Positions 42,951-53,779 of a stretch of 64,000 nt of DNA are shown one piece after another. The notes beneath the pieces are model-generated. The model saw only the letters and a program-made list of their open reading frames with translations, made no database searches and had not been told where the DNA came from. The translations under genes and the position numbers were made by a program. Numbering within the stretch: position 1 is the first letter of the stretch; each line of letters starts with the position of its first letter. Origin of the DNA: Taylorella equigenitalis ATCC 35865 (GTDB lineage: Bacteria > Pseudomonadota > Gammaproteobacteria > Burkholderiales > Burkholderiaceae_B); the NCBI RefSeq assembly GCF_000276685.1, contig NC_018108.1:620001-684000 (forward strand), read 5' to 3'.

Positions 42951-43147
42951 ATTAATCTCACATAAAGATGAAGGATGAGAATGGGAGGTATTGAATTCTA
43001 ATTTTTATAATTCGTGTGAATCCAATAATTATAATAGTATGCTAGATAAATCATATAGCATTTAGCAAATTTTACGTTTTTTTCTTACAATAGTCGAATT
43101 TTGCATAACATTGCTAAAAATTTCAATATTACCAACTAGAGCATATA

Positions 43148-45124
43148 GTGAGCAGTAAAGATTACGATAAATATGACGAAGGTTCCATAAGGGTTCTAAA
43201 GGGTTTAGAGCCTGTTAAGGAGCGCCCTGGGATGTACACCCGTACGGATAATCCTCTCCATATAATTCAGGAAGTTATTGATAACTCTGCGGATGAAGCA
43301 TTGGCAGGCTTCGCAAAAAAAATATCCGTAACGCTAAATGAGGATTTAAGTGTAACTGTTGAGGATGATGGAAGAGGTATACCCATAGGGTTGCATCCAG
43401 AAGAACATGTTCCAGTTGTAGAAATTGTTTTTACTAGGCTTCATGCAGGTGGAAAATTTAATAAAAAAGATGGCGGTGCATATGCTTTTTCTGGTGGATT
43501 GCATGGAGTAGGTGTTTCAGTAACTAATGCATTGTCTACCAGACTTGAGGTTACCGTTACTCGCGACATGGGTGTACATCAGTTGGTGTTTGAAAATGGG
43601 GGTGATGTAGCTACTCCATTAGAAAAAATTGATATTGCCCCTAAAAGAAAATCTGGTACAGTTGTACGCGTTTGGCCTGATTCAAAATATTTTGATAGTT
43701 CTGTTATTCCAATTAATGAATTAATTCACTTATTACGAAGCAAAGCTGTATTGTTGCCAGGTATAGAAGTTTCCCTAAAAGTTGAAAAAACTGGTGAAAA
43801 GTATAAATGGCAGTATGAATCAGGTTTGATTAGCTATTTATCGGAAGAGTTAGATGGTTCAGAGTTATTGATACCTCTTTTTAGTGGACAAGATTACGTT
43901 CAAGAGGGGCATGAGTCATTTGAACTTGGTGAGGGGGCTAGTTGGGTAGTAGCCTGGTCACAAGAGGGTCCCCTCGTTAGAGAATCGTATGTAAACCTTA
44001 TTCCTACCACAAATGGTGGAACCCATGAGTCAGGGTTGCGCGAGGGCTTGTATCTAGCATTGAAGTCCTTTGCAGAGATGCATAGTCTAATTCCTAAAGG
44101 TATAAAACTCCTTCCAGAAGACTTGTTTTCCCGTGCTAGTTTTGTTCTTTCAGCGAAAGTCTTAGACCCGCAATTTCAAGGTCAAGTCAAAGAGAGATTA
44201 AACAGTAGAGATGCTTTACGCTTAGTTAGTAGTTTTGTTAAAACATCGTTCGAACTATGGCTAAATTCCAATGTGGATGAAGGAAAAAAACTTGCTGAAT
44301 TTGCCATTAAGCAAGCACAATCTCGTACTAAATCAGCTCAAAAGGTTGAAAAAAGGAAAAGTTCGGGTGTGGCTGTATTGCCAGGAAAATTAACTGATTG
44401 TGAGTCAAATGACGCTTCTAGAACGGAAGTGTTTCTTGTTGAGGGAGATTCTGCTGGTGGCTCCGCTAAAAAAGGAAGGGATAAAGAGTATCAGGCTGTT
44501 TTACCACTTAGGGGAAAAGTATTAAATTCTTGGGAAGTTGATAAAGACCAATTATTCTCAAATAAAGAAATTCATGATATATCTGTGGCAATAGGAGTTG
44601 ACCCACACTGTCCAACAGATTTTCCTGATATGTCGGGATTGAGATATAGAAGGATATGTATTTTGTCTGATGCGGACGTTGATGGTTCACATATTCAAGT
44701 CTTGCTATTGACGCTATTTTACAAACATTTTCCACGTTTGGTCGAAAATGGTTTTGTATTTATCTCCCAACCACCACTATTTAGAATTGATGTGCCAGCT
44801 CAAGGCAAACGACCCGCAAGAAAATTTTATTGCTTAGATTCTGAGGAATTACAAGGCACAAAAGATAAGCTTATAAACAAAGAAAATATCAAGGAAACAT
44901 CTTTGACTATTAGTCGTTTCAAGGGACTTGGTGAAATGAGTGCTGAGCAACTTTGGGAAACGACCATGAACCCAGATACTCGTAGGTTATTACAAGTGTC
45001 ATATGGATCAAATTCTCTTGATGAATTAAACCGCATTTTTGATACCTTGATGGGTAAAAGCGAATCGGCTAGTCGCAGAGCTCTGATAGAAGAAAAGGGT
45101 AATCTTGCGCAATTGGATGTGTGA
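43148..45124 (+). CDS. parE: DNA topoisomerase IV subunit B
   Basis: ATPase subunit of the chromosome-decatenating topoisomerase IV. It has 658 residues with GTG start at 43148 (AGAG upstream). The GHKL ATPase motifs ([39 protein letters not shown]) and the TOPRIM motifs ([23 protein letters not shown]) are intact. The length, without the GyrB insert, and coupling to parC (stop overlaps the next ATG) identify ParE rather than GyrB. Confidence 0.95.
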   Translation: MSSKDYDKYDEGSIRVLKGLEPVKERPGMYTRTDNPLHIIQEVIDNSADEALAGFAKKISVTLNEDLSVTVEDDGRGIPIGLHPEEHVPVVEIVFTRLHAGGKFNKKDGGAYAFSGGLHGVGVSVTNALSTRLEVTVTRDMGVHQLVFENGGDVATPLEKIDIAPKRKSGTVVRVWPDSKYFDSSVIPINELIHLLRSKAVLLPGIEVSLKVEKTGEKYKWQYESGLISYLSEELDGSELLIPLFSGQDYVQEGHESFELGEGASWVVAWSQEGPLVRESYVNLIPTTNGGTHESGLREGLYLALKSFAEMHSLIPKGIKLLPEDLFSRASFVLSAKVLDPQFQGQVKERLNSRDALRLVSSFVKTSFELWLNSNVDEGKKLAEFAIKQAQSRTKSAQKVEKRKSSGVAVLPGKLTDCESNDASRTEVFLVEGDSAGGSAKKGRDKEYQAVLPLRGKVLNSWEVDKDQLFSNKEIHDISVAIGVDPHCPTDFPDMSGLRYRRICILSDADVDGSHIQVLLLTLFYKHFPRLVENGFVFISQPPLFRIDVPAQGKRPARKFYCLDSEELQGTKDKLINKENIKETSLTISRFKGLGEMSAEQLWETTMNPDTRRLLQVSYGSNSLDELNRIFDTLMGKSESASRRALIEEKGNLAQLDV

Positions 45125-47430
45125 TGGAAGATACTGAATTAGAACTTGATTTTGAATCCAACTCTCAGGAGAGTGTGGATTTAGGTACTTATGCGAGCAA
45201 AGCATATTTGGATTATGCGTTTTCAGTGGTTAAGGGGAGGGCATTGCCAGATGTAGGTGATGGTCAAAAACCAGTGCAACGTAGAATCTTATATGCTATG
45301 GATCGTATGGGGTTGCGGGCTGGTGTTAAACCTGTCAAATCTGCAAGGGTGGTAGGTGATGTATTAGGTAAGTATCATCCACACGGAGATCAAGCTGCTT
45401 ACGATGCCATGGTTCGTATGGCACAAGATTTTTCACTACGATACCCTTTGATAGACGGTCAAGGAAATTTTGGTTCACGTGACGGTGATGGTGCTGCAGC
45501 TATGAGGTATACGGAAGCCCGTTTATCTCCTATAGCAGAGCTACTACTAGATGAACTCGGTGAAAAAACAGTAGAGTTTATCCCTAATTATGATGGTCAA
45601 GAGCTTGAACCAGCCATGCTTCCAGCTAGGTTGCCGTTTCTACTTTTAAACGGAGCTTCGGGAATTGCGGTTGGTATGGCTACAGAAATACCTTCACATA
45701 ATCTAGGTGAAGTTGCTAATGCTTGCATTGCCATAATAAAAAATCCAAATATTAGCTCAGATGAATTGTTCGACATCTTACCAGGTCCAGACTATCACAG
45801 CGGTGCTCAGATTATTTCTCAACCTGAGGTTTTAAAACAAATTTATGAAACTGGCAAAGGAACTGTAAAAGTTAGAGCTAGATGGGAGTTTGAGGAACTT
45901 GCACGTGGTCAATGGCAGATGGTTGTAACTGAACTTCCTCCAAATACCTCATGTCAAAAGGTTCTTGAGGAAATTGAGGAGCTTACTAATCCTAAAGTTA
46001 AACCAGGAAAAAAATCCCTAAACTCTGAGCAACAAAATACAAAATCCATGATGCTTGGATTGCTAGATGCTGTCAGAGATGAGTCGGGAAGAGAGGATTC
46101 AGTACGACTTGTTTTTGAACCTAAAACTTCTAGGATTGATAGAGAGGAATTTGTAAATGCTCTTTTAACTCACACAAGTATGGAAGGGAATTCTTCTATA
46201 AATTTAGTATGTATAGGGATTGATGGAAAACCTCGTCAGCGTAATCTAAAAGAGATATTGATTGAGTGGGTGCAATTTAGAACTGAAACGGTTATTTCTA
46301 GAACTAAATATAGATTAGAAAGAGTATTGGATAGGATTCATGTACTTGAAGGTCGTGAGATTGTGCTTTTAAATGTCGATGAGGTTATAAGCACAATTAG
46401 AAATTCTGATGAGCCTAAACCAGCATTAATTGAAAAATTTAATTTAAGTGACAGACAAGCTGAAGACATTCTTGAGATGAAATTACGACAGCTTGCAAAA
46501 TTGGAAGGTATCAAAATCCAACAAGAACTTGAAGATAAGCGTTTAGAGCAAAAGAAACTAGAAAACCTTCTAAATAGTAATAGTTCACTTAAAAAACAAA
46601 TCATTAAGGAAATTGAATCGGATGCTAAAAAGTATGCGGATGCCAGACGTACATTAATTAAGCATGCTGAAAAAGCTACTTTAGAGGTTAAAGTTGTGGA
46701 TGAACCTGTGACTGTTATCATTTCAGATAAGGGGTGGGTACGTGCTCGCCAAGGTCATGGAGTTGAAGAGTCTGCATTAAACTTTAAATCTGGTGATTCC
46801 TTGTATGGAACTTTTGAAGTCAGAACAGTCGATAATCTTATAGGTATTGGTTCAAATGGTCGGGTCTACACTGTGCCAGTAAGCTCATTGCCATCAGCTA
46901 GGGGTGACGGTCAGCCTTACAGTGCTATGATCGATCTTGAATCTAAAACTCAAATTTCTCATTATGTTTGTGCAAAAGAGGATTCGGTTTGGCTTCTAAT
47001 GCAAGATAATGGGCTTGGATTTGTCACTACTTTCAAAGATATGGTTTCTAGAATTAAGGCTGGTAAATCTTTTATTAGTATGGAAGAAGGGGCAAATTTA
47101 CTTAGACCTATTCCTGTAGGCTCAAGTGCTCGATATATTGGTATGCTATCTAAAAATGATAGATTTTTAATTGTTCCAATCCAGGACATCAAGCATTTGA
47201 ACTCTGGGGGCAGGGGTACTATTTTGATGGGATTGGATCCTAAAGATAAAATTTCTCAAGTGGTTACAGTTACTGAGTCTGGTATACAAGCAACAGGAAT
47301 TTATAGAAATAAACAAGTTGAGGAATTAATAGCCCTTGGCGATTTACATGAATACATTGGTAAAAGAGCTCGCAAAGGTAAAACTTTAAAACTCAAATTA
47401 AAGCAAGCTACTTTATTGCCACTTGATTGA
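45124..47430 (+). CDS. parC: DNA topoisomerase IV subunit A
   Basis: DNA-cleaving subunit of topoisomerase IV, 768 residues from ATG 45124. The active-site tyrosine is Y129 in [10 protein letters not shown]. The quinolone-determining segment reads [17 protein letters not shown]: the usual Ser is Gln (Q90), while the acidic partner is D94. The C-terminal beta-pinwheel is shorter than in GyrA and has no GyrA box that I can see. Coupled to parE by a TGATG overlap and followed by a 2Fe-2S reductase gene. Confidence 0.94.
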   Translation: MEDTELELDFESNSQESVDLGTYASKAYLDYAFSVVKGRALPDVGDGQKPVQRRILYAMDRMGLRAGVKPVKSARVVGDVLGKYHPHGDQAAYDAMVRMAQDFSLRYPLIDGQGNFGSRDGDGAAAMRYTEARLSPIAELLLDELGEKTVEFIPNYDGQELEPAMLPARLPFLLLNGASGIAVGMATEIPSHNLGEVANACIAIIKNPNISSDELFDILPGPDYHSGAQIISQPEVLKQIYETGKGTVKVRARWEFEELARGQWQMVVTELPPNTSCQKVLEEIEELTNPKVKPGKKSLNSEQQNTKSMMLGLLDAVRDESGREDSVRLVFEPKTSRIDREEFVNALLTHTSMEGNSSINLVCIGIDGKPRQRNLKEILIEWVQFRTETVISRTKYRLERVLDRIHVLEGREIVLLNVDEVISTIRNSDEPKPALIEKFNLSDRQAEDILEMKLRQLAKLEGIKIQQELEDKRLEQKKLENLLNSNSSLKKQIIKEIESDAKKYADARRTLIKHAEKATLEVKVVDEPVTVIISDKGWVRARQGHGVEESALNFKSGDSLYGTFEVRTVDNLIGIGSNGRVYTVPVSSLPSARGDGQPYSAMIDLESKTQISHYVCAKEDSVWLLMQDNGLGFVTTFKDMVSRIKAGKSFISMEEGANLLRPIPVGSSARYIGMLSKNDRFLIVPIQDIKHLNSGGRGTILMGLDPKDKISQVVTVTESGIQATGIYRNKQVEELIALGDLHEYIGKRARKGKTLKLKLKQATLLPLD

Positions 47431-47437
47431 GGATGAT

Positions 47438-48475
47438 ATGGCACACAAAGTTTTAATTGAATCTACTGGAGATGAATTTTTAGTTAATGAGGGGGCTAAT
47501 ATTATCGATGCTGCCCTAGATAATAAAATTGTCCTCCCATATAGTTGCAGAACTGGTTCTTGTGGTACCTGTAAGGGACGTGTTGTATCTGGTAATTACA
47601 AATTAGCTGATTCCGCTGAGGATTTGATCACGGACGAGGAAGCTGTGGAGGGTTACGCATTATTATGTTCGGTTATACCTTTGTCGGACATGGTTATACA
47701 TCCTACAGATGTTAAAAAAGCTGGTGATATCGAGATAAAAAAAGTTCCAGTTAGGGTCTCAGAATTAACTAAGTTATCTGATGATGTTATGAAGGTCAAA
47801 CTTCAAACTCCTGCAACGGAACCATTTAAATTTTTGCCTGGCCAATATATAGACTTACTCCTTAAAAATAATGTTCGCAGGTCGTACTCTTTAGCCTCAA
47901 AATCATCTGAAAATTCTCAAATTGAACTTCATATAAAACATATGCCTGGTGGTTTATTTACTGATCATGTATTTGGGGCAGGTGCTACTGAAATGAAAGT
48001 TCGAGAAATCCTTAGAATTGAAGGACCTCTTGGTACTTTTTATTTGCGTAAGGATTCGGATGCACCCATTATATTTCTAGCTACGGGTACTGGCTTTGCA
48101 CCTATTAAAGCAATTCTTGAGGATATGGTTGAGTCTGGTATAAAAAGGTCTTCCACTTTGTATTGGGGTGGTAGAAATAAAAAAGATATCTATATGATGG
48201 ATTTCTGCAAAAATTTTGAAGCTCAGCATAATTGGTTTAAATTTGTTCCTGTTCTATCGAATCCAGATGCCTCAGAAGCATGGGATGGACGTGTAGGATA
48301 TGTGCAAGAAGTTGCACTTCAAGATTATCCAAGTCTAGAAGGTTTTGAAGTTTATGCATGTGGATCTCCTACTGCTATGGAGTCTGCTAAAAATGCTTTT
48401 GAACTAGTTGGAAACCTGCACCCAAGTAAATTCTACGCAGATCTATTTATTTCACAAGCCGATATAAATAACTAG
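47438..48475 (+). CDS. 2Fe-2S ferredoxin-NAD(P)H reductase (CDP-6-deoxyglucoseen reductase-like)
   Basis: 345-residue electron-transfer protein. The N-terminal plant-type 2Fe-2S domain has C37, C42, C45 (SCRTGSCGTCKG) and C77. Then comes an FAD-binding domain (RRSYSLAS) and an NAD(P)H domain (IFLATGTGFAPIKAILED). The ATG at 47438 has GAGG upstream; an in-frame TTG at 47423 overlaps parC and is less likely. Related betaproteobacterial proteins are annotated as AscD/CDP-6-deoxy reductase by similarity; the acceptor is unknown. Confidence 0.85.
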   Translation: MAHKVLIESTGDEFLVNEGANIIDAALDNKIVLPYSCRTGSCGTCKGRVVSGNYKLADSAEDLITDEEAVEGYALLCSVIPLSDMVIHPTDVKKAGDIEIKKVPVRVSELTKLSDDVMKVKLQTPATEPFKFLPGQYIDLLLKNNVRRSYSLASKSSENSQIELHIKHMPGGLFTDHVFGAGATEMKVREILRIEGPLGTFYLRKDSDAPIIFLATGTGFAPIKAILEDMVESGIKRSSTLYWGGRNKKDIYMMDFCKNFEAQHNWFKFVPVLSNPDASEAWDGRVGYVQEVALQDYPSLEGFEVYACGSPTAMESAKNAFELVGNLHPSKFYADLFISQADINN

Positions 48476-48564
48476 GGTGGATATTTTTATCCGTACGTTT
48501 TTTTGCGAATTTTAATTAATTTATAAATCTATGAATATATAGACTCTCAGAAAGGAGTTTATAT

Positions 48565-48963
48565 ATGGGATTGATTAAATTTGCATTGATTTGTTTAACA
48601 AGTAGTTTATTTGTGGCTTGTGGTAGTCAGCCTGGTTGGCTTATGAAGAAGCGTTTTTTTCCAGGTTGGCAGCATTCACCTCGGTATGTAAATAATTACG
48701 ATTTCAACTGGCACACTAAGGGCTCGCAAAAAGCATTGCCAGTTCAGGTATTTAGTACCGATAATGAAGTTTGGATGGAATTTCCAGATTTAAATGTTAT
48801 TGATGGTTTGCCGATTATTTTTTCTTTAGATCCTTTTACAGGAAAGGAAAAAATTATGAAAGTACATCAGAATCCTCCTTATCTTGTAATTAAAGGACAA
48901 CACTCTCAAATCAAAATAAGGTATAGGAATAATGAAGCCGTTGTATGGAGAGAGCTAAAGTAA
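48565..48963 (+). CDS. Small lipoprotein with VirB9/TrbG-like C-terminal pattern
   Basis: 132 residues. Signal peptide with lipobox LFVAC (Cys19). The mature part includes PVQVFSTDNEVWMEFPD, LPIIFSLDPFTGKEK and PPYLVIKGQHSQIKIRYRN. This order of short strands resembles the C-terminal beta-domain of VirB9/TrbG/CagX proteins, but there are no other type IV secretion genes here. A strong AAGGAG lies upstream of ATG 48565. It is alone, before alaS. The similarity is by eye and not tested. Confidence 0.7.
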   Translation: MGLIKFALICLTSSLFVACGSQPGWLMKKRFFPGWQHSPRYVNNYDFNWHTKGSQKALPVQVFSTDNEVWMEFPDLNVIDGLPIIFSLDPFTGKEKIMKVHQNPPYLVIKGQHSQIKIRYRNNEAVVWRELK

Positions 48964-49001
48964 GCTAAAATAAAAGGTTTTAATATTTCTCACATTTTGA
49001 A

Positions 49002-51626
49002 ATGAAAGCTTCCGAAATACGTCATAACTTTCTTAAATTTTTTGAATCTAAAAACCATACTATTGTTTCTTCTTCTCCGCTTATACCAGCAAATGACCCA
49101 ACTTTACTATTTACAAATGCTGGTATGGTTCAATTCAAAGATGTATTTTTAGGTAAGGAAAAAAGGACATATTCAAGGGCTACTACTTCTCAAAAATGTG
49201 TGCGTGCTGGTGGTAAACATAACGATTTGGAAAATGTGGGTTACACCGCTAGGCATCATACTTTTTTTGAAATGTTGGGAAATTTTAGCTTTGGCGACTA
49301 TTTCAAAGAAGAAGCTATTACATATTCTTGGGAGCTATTAACAACTGTATTTCAATTGCCAAAAGAAAAGCTATTAGTAACTGTATACGCAGAGGATGAT
49401 GAAGCTTTTGGTATATGGAGAGATAAAGTTGGGGTTCCAGAAGAAAAAATTATTCGCATAGGAGATAACAAAGGATCTCGATATGCCTCAGATAATTTTT
49501 GGCAGATGGGTGATACTGGTCCCTGTGGTCCTTGTACAGAGATATTTTATGATCATGGTCCTGAAATATGGGGTGGTCCTCCTGGGTCTCCAGAAGAGGA
49601 CGGAGACAGATTCATAGAGATTTGGAATCTTGTATTTATGCAATTTGAAAGGGACAGCGAAGGGGTTTTACATCCATTGCCAAAACCATGCGTAGATACT
49701 GGGATGGGACTTGAGAGGATTGCAGCTGTACTTCAGCATGTCCATTCTAATTACGAAATTGATTTATTTAAAAACTTAATTAAAGCTGCGGCCGTCGCTA
49801 CCAATACATCAGATTTAGAAAACAATTCCCTTAAAGTTATAGCTGATCATATTAGGGCATGTAGCTTCTTGATTTGCGATGGGGTAATCCCTGGTAATGA
49901 AGGACGTGGATATGTATTAAGAAGGATAATTCGACGTGCTTTAAGACATGGTCATAAACTAGGACAAAATAAAACTTTTTTCCATACTCTAGTTCCTGCA
50001 CTTACTAAGGAAATGGGCGAAGCATTTCCTGAATTAATAGAATGGCAGGACAGAATAAGCTCGATTCTAAAACAAGAGGAAGACCGCTTCCAAGAGACTT
50101 TAGATCATGGTATGAAGATTTTAGAATCATGTTTATCTAATTTGGAAAAGGGGCAGAATATTGATGGTCAAACCCTGTTTATTCTTTATGATACTTATGG
50201 TTTTCCTGTCGACTTAACTGCTGATATTGCTCGTGAAAGAGGAGTCGGTGTAGATCTAGATGGCTTTGAAAAAGCTATGGATAAGCAAAAGGAAACAGCC
50301 CGTGCGAGCGGTAAATTTAAAGCTCAGGAAAATCTTTCATATAGTGGTACTGATACTTCTTTTAGCGGTTATGAGCATTTGGTTGAATCAAGAGCAAATA
50401 TCCATGCTATTTATGTAGATGGTGCTTCGGTTGAATCAGCAGATGAGGGTCAGGAAGTCGTTGTAGTATTAGATAGAACTCCATTTTATGCAGAGTCTGG
50501 TGGTCAAGTTGGAGACAGTGGCTTCTTGATTGGAAGTGATACTGATAAACAAGTTTCGATTTCAGATACTAGAAAAATTACACCAACCGTATTTGGTCAT
50601 TACGGTAGAGTTGAAAAAGGTTCTATCAAACTAAATGATTCAGTGGATGCTATTGTTAATGCAGAGAATAGAGTTTTAGTAACCGCACATCATTCTGTGA
50701 CACATCTAATGCATTTAGCGTTGCGAGAAGTGCTGGGAGACCATGTTAAACAAAAGGGTTCATTGGTTGATTCCGAGAAAACAAGGTTTGACTTTTCTCA
50801 TAATAGTCCAATGACTGAAGAAGAAATTCGTAAAGTAGAACTTCTTGTTAATAATCAAATCCTTATGGGTAGGGATACGTATGTAGAAGTCATGCCCTAT
50901 GATGATGCATTAAAGTCGGGTGCTATAGGTCTTTTCGGTGAAAAATATGGCGATTTTGTTCGTGTTATGCAAATTGGCGATTCGAGAGAGTTATGCGGTG
51001 GCACACATGTTTCTAATACAGGTCAGATTGGTTTATTCAAGATTATTAGTGAATCAGGAGTGGCTTCTGGAGTTAGAAGGATAGAGGCAGTGGCAGGGTT
51101 TAAGGCCCTTGAATGGATTCAAAATACGTATCGAGTTATAAATCAAAGTGCCAATCTGCTTAAATCATCTCCAAAAGATTTAGTAAGCAAAATTAAAATA
51201 CAAATTGATCAGATATCAGCCCTAGAAAAAGAAATTACACATTTAAAACAAAAACTAATTTCTGCTTCCAGTGGTGATTTATTAAGCTCTCTTAAGGAAG
51301 TTTCTGGTATTAAAACTTTGGCATGTGAGGTTAAGGATGTTGAAACTAAAGCATTACGAGACTTAGTTGATCAAATGAAATCTAAATTGGGCTCAGGTGT
51401 TGTAGCAATTTTTCTTGTTGAGGGTGATAAAGTCACTATTGCTACAGGGGTTACTAAAGACCTTACCCATAAATTAAAAGCGGGTGATTTGGTTTCACGC
51501 CTATCTCAAATATTAGGTGGAAAGGGCGGGGGTAGACCTGATATGGCAATGGGTGGTGGCACAAAAGTTGAATTTTTACAAAAAGCTATATTAGACGTTG
51601 AAGCCTGGGTAAAAGAATTGATTTAG
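49002..51626 (+). CDS. alaS: Alanyl-tRNA synthetase
   Basis: Charges tRNA-Ala; class II with editing domain. It has 874 residues, normal for bacteria. Class II core motifs are seen at [15 protein letters not shown] and [19 protein letters not shown] (in part). The editing site has HHSVTHLMH (HxxxH) and [10 protein letters not shown]. The C-terminal C-Ala domain ends with [18 protein letters not shown] at 49002. It is followed 2 bp later by tusA. Confidence 0.97.
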   Translation: MKASEIRHNFLKFFESKNHTIVSSSPLIPANDPTLLFTNAGMVQFKDVFLGKEKRTYSRATTSQKCVRAGGKHNDLENVGYTARHHTFFEMLGNFSFGDYFKEEAITYSWELLTTVFQLPKEKLLVTVYAEDDEAFGIWRDKVGVPEEKIIRIGDNKGSRYASDNFWQMGDTGPCGPCTEIFYDHGPEIWGGPPGSPEEDGDRFIEIWNLVFMQFERDSEGVLHPLPKPCVDTGMGLERIAAVLQHVHSNYEIDLFKNLIKAAAVATNTSDLENNSLKVIADHIRACSFLICDGVIPGNEGRGYVLRRIIRRALRHGHKLGQNKTFFHTLVPALTKEMGEAFPELIEWQDRISSILKQEEDRFQETLDHGMKILESCLSNLEKGQNIDGQTLFILYDTYGFPVDLTADIARERGVGVDLDGFEKAMDKQKETARASGKFKAQENLSYSGTDTSFSGYEHLVESRANIHAIYVDGASVESADEGQEVVVVLDRTPFYAESGGQVGDSGFLIGSDTDKQVSISDTRKITPTVFGHYGRVEKGSIKLNDSVDAIVNAENRVLVTAHHSVTHLMHLALREVLGDHVKQKGSLVDSEKTRFDFSHNSPMTEEEIRKVELLVNNQILMGRDTYVEVMPYDDALKSGAIGLFGEKYGDFVRVMQIGDSRELCGGTHVSNTGQIGLFKIISESGVASGVRRIEAVAGFKALEWIQNTYRVINQSANLLKSSPKDLVSKIKIQIDQISALEKEITHLKQKLISASSGDLLSSLKEVSGIKTLACEVKDVETKALRDLVDQMKSKLGSGVVAIFLVEGDKVTIATGVTKDLTHKLKAGDLVSRLSQILGGKGGGRPDMAMGGGTKVEFLQKAILDVEAWVKELI

Positions 51627-51628
51627 AA

Positions 51629-51856
51629 ATGGATTACGATTTATTTATCGATACTAGCGGTTTACTTTGTCCGCTTCCATTATTAAAAACTAAAAAGGGG
51701 CTGTCTGAGATTGAAAGTGGTCAGGTTATTTGCGTTAAAACCACTGACCCCCACTCTTCAAAAGATTTCGAGCTATTTTGTAAGCAAACAGGTAATAAAT
51801 TGCTTAAACAGGAAGCAGACAGTGACGGAATGAAGCACTGGATTTCTAGAAAATAA
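51629..51856 (+). CDS. tusA: Sulfur carrier TusA family protein
   Basis: 75-residue cytoplasmic protein with the TusA/SirA motif LLCPLPLLKTKKG and sulfur-accepting C14. In E. coli TusA passes sulfur from IscS to TusBCD for tRNA 2-thiouridine; the partner here could be IscS at 54891. It begins 2 bp after alaS and is probably translated from the same message. Family membership is clear, but which sulfur pathway it serves is inferred. Confidence 0.88.
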   Translation: MDYDLFIDTSGLLCPLPLLKTKKGLSEIESGQVICVKTTDPHSSKDFELFCKQTGNKLLKQEADSDGMKHWISRK

Positions 51857-51891
51857 TTATTCCCTTTTTGCTACAAACTGCATGCAAGAGC

Positions 51892-51920
51892 TTGATTAAT
51901 AGTGGTATTTTTTATAAAAT
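51892..51920 (+). promoter_or_regulatory. Candidate rpsP promoter
   Basis: TTGATT (51892-51897), 17-base spacer, TAAAAT (51915-51920), about 45 bases before the rpsP start, in a 110-bp gap after tusA. Confidence 0.5.
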
Positions 51921-51966
51921 AGTAGGCTTTACTATTTTAATTTAATAAGAGAGAGGATAATTTCCT

Positions 51967-52356
51967 ATGGTCGTGATTAGACTATCACGTGGTGGCTCAA
52001 AAAAGCGCCCTTTTTATAATATCGTAGTAGCAGACTCACGCAATCGTCGTGATGGTCGTTTTATTGAGCGTTTAGGTTTTTATAACCCAGTAGGTAACCC
52101 AGATATTGAGAATCTTCGCATTAATCATGAGCGTGTTGATTATTGGGTATCTGTAGGTGCTCAAGTTTCTGATGCAGTTGCACGTTTAGTTAAAGATAGC
52201 AAAAGCGGTAATAAAGAGCAGTCAGCTGACTCTAAAAATGAAGAGTCAAAAAAAGCTAAAGTAGAAGAACCTAAAAAAGAAAATACACCTAAAGTTGAAG
52301 AGCCTAAAGCAGAAGAAAAATCAGCTTCTGATGAAGAGTCTAAAACTGAAGAGTAA
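51967..52356 (+). CDS. rpsP: Ribosomal protein S16 with long charged tail
   Basis: Small-subunit protein. The first 82 or so residues are a normal S16 ([36 protein letters not shown]). After residue about 80 comes a tail of about 47 residues made of Lys, Glu, Ser and Pro with repeated VEEPK units, giving 129 residues against 80-90 usually. A strong GAGAGAGG precedes ATG 51967. It heads the rpsP-rimM-trmD group and is followed by a terminator. Confidence 0.95.
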   Translation: MVVIRLSRGGSKKRPFYNIVVADSRNRRDGRFIERLGFYNPVGNPDIENLRINHERVDYWVSVGAQVSDAVARLVKDSKSGNKEQSADSKNEESKKAKVEEPKKENTPKVEEPKAEEKSASDEESKTEE

Positions 52357-52382
52357 AATTTAATTTCCTCTTATCTTCAATG

Positions 52383-52407
52383 AACCGCCTTATTGAGTGG
52401 CGGTTTT
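52383..52407 (+). terminator. Terminator/attenuator between rpsP and rimM
   Basis: 7-bp stem AACCGCC / GGCGGTT, 9-base loop, then TTTT. It ends seven bases before the rimM ATG, so it may cut rpsP transcripts and also shape the rimM leader. Confidence 0.78.
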
Positions 52408-52414
52408 TGCATTT

Positions 52415-53029
52415 ATGAATACTAATAATCATAGCCCTCGTAATGACGTAAATATACCAAGCGATCTTGTTGTCGTAGGTAGAATCGCTGATGCTAATGG
52501 GGTGAGAGGAAAAGTAAAAATATTTCCACATTCAAAGCAAAACACACAACTTTTGGATATTAAAAATTGGTATATACAAAAGTTTGATTTAAATGATCAT
52601 CCTCTAGGTCCAGTAAGGGCAGTTAAGGTTAAATCGAAAGTTATAAATGGTGATGTCATATTAGCTTCATTCGATGGTATTGAGGATAGAGATCAGGCTC
52701 TTGAACTTAAGGGGTATTCTATCCTAGCTTCTCGTTCAGAGTTTCCTACAACAAATTCTGATGAGTTTTACTGGATTGATTTAATTGGATGTTTTGTTTA
52801 CTCAAATGATCCTTCAAATCCTACTTTGCTAGGCATTGTAAAAAATCTTTCAGAAAGCGGTGCCCATACGCTTTTGCATATTCATCAAATTAATTCAGAG
52901 GACGATCTGTCTCCTAGGTTAAATTCAAAAGGAAGACCCATTGAGGTCTTAATACCTTTTGTTAAAGATATTGTTCCAGAGATAGATATAGAAAATAAAA
53001 AAATCTTTGCTAACTGGACACTGGAGTAA
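52415..53029 (+). CDS. rimM: Ribosome maturation factor RimM
   Basis: 30S maturation factor that binds S19, 204 residues. N-terminal RimM domain (VVVGRIADANGVRGKVKI) and C-terminal PRC-barrel region (DEFYWIDLIGCFVY, EVLIPFVKDIV). I chose ATG 52415; the longer frame from GTG 52397 starts inside the terminator stem and does not look like a RimM N-terminus. No clear Shine-Dalgarno is seen. It is followed 3 bp later by trmD. Confidence 0.92.
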   Translation: MNTNNHSPRNDVNIPSDLVVVGRIADANGVRGKVKIFPHSKQNTQLLDIKNWYIQKFDLNDHPLGPVRAVKVKSKVINGDVILASFDGIEDRDQALELKGYSILASRSEFPTTNSDEFYWIDLIGCFVYSNDPSNPTLLGIVKNLSESGAHTLLHIHQINSEDDLSPRLNSKGRPIEVLIPFVKDIVPEIDIENKKIFANWTLE

Positions 53030-53032
53030 AGA

Positions 53033-53737
53033 TTGCGTATTGATGTAATCACATTATTTCCTGAATTGATAAACAGTGTCTCTAAGCTAGGTGTTACAGG
53101 TAGGGCATTAGAAAAGGGTATTTGGACCCTTAAATGTTGGAATCCGCGTGATTATACAACTGATATACACCACACAATTGATGATAGGCCTTATGGCGGT
53201 GGTCCAGGGATGGTTATGTTGGCAGAACCATTACGTGACGTTTTGCTTGATGTAAAAAAAGATCGTGAAATTAGTGGATGTTCATCTAATTGTAAAGTTG
53301 TATATCTTTCACCTTCTGGGGTTTTATTTAAACAATCACTAGCAAATAAATTTTGTGAGACTGAGGGTTTTATTTTGATTTGTGGAAGATACGAGGGCAT
53401 AGATCAAAGATTTATAGATAAATATGTTGATCAGCAAATTTCTATTGGGGATTATGTGCTTTCCGGGGGAGAACTTCCTGCTTTAGCAATAATCGATACT
53501 GTGACTAGATTGCTTCCTGGAGTTATTAACACTCCTGAATCTCATATTAAAGACTCATTTCAGGATTCCCTAAAAGGTCTTCTTGATCACCCTCATTACA
53601 CAAGACCCGAGGTGTTTGAAGGTATGTCGGTTCCAAAGATTTTGTTATCAGGAAATCATAAGGAAATAGAGAGATGGCGGGAAGAACAATCGATTGAAAT
53701 AACTCGAAAAGTTAGACCTGACCTAATAAACGAATAA
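53033..53737 (+). CDS. trmD: tRNA (guanine-37-N1)-methyltransferase
   Basis: SPOUT methyltransferase that makes m1G37 and prevents +1 frameshifts. It has 234 residues and starts with TTG at 53033, with GGAG six bases upstream. The MRIDVITLFPEL start, DDRPYGGGPGMVM and the knot motif SIGDYVLSGGELPAL are intact. In many proteobacteria rplS follows, but here the next gene is a phosphatase. Confidence 0.95.
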   Translation: MRIDVITLFPELINSVSKLGVTGRALEKGIWTLKCWNPRDYTTDIHHTIDDRPYGGGPGMVMLAEPLRDVLLDVKKDREISGCSSNCKVVYLSPSGVLFKQSLANKFCETEGFILICGRYEGIDQRFIDKYVDQQISIGDYVLSGGELPALAIIDTVTRLLPGVINTPESHIKDSFQDSLKGLLDHPHYTRPEVFEGMSVPKILLSGNHKEIERWREEQSIEITRKVRPDLINE

Positions 53738-53779
53738 AAATACTTGATTTATATAGGATTTTCATTCAAACTTACTGCT

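Noticed and set aside
43148-47430. gyrB/gyrA instead of parE/parC
   Set aside because: Lengths (658 and about 768 residues), tight pairing and no visible GyrA box fit topoisomerase IV.
52397-52414. GTG start at 52397 for rimM
   Set aside because: It lies in the terminator stem after rpsP and gives an N-terminus unlike RimM.
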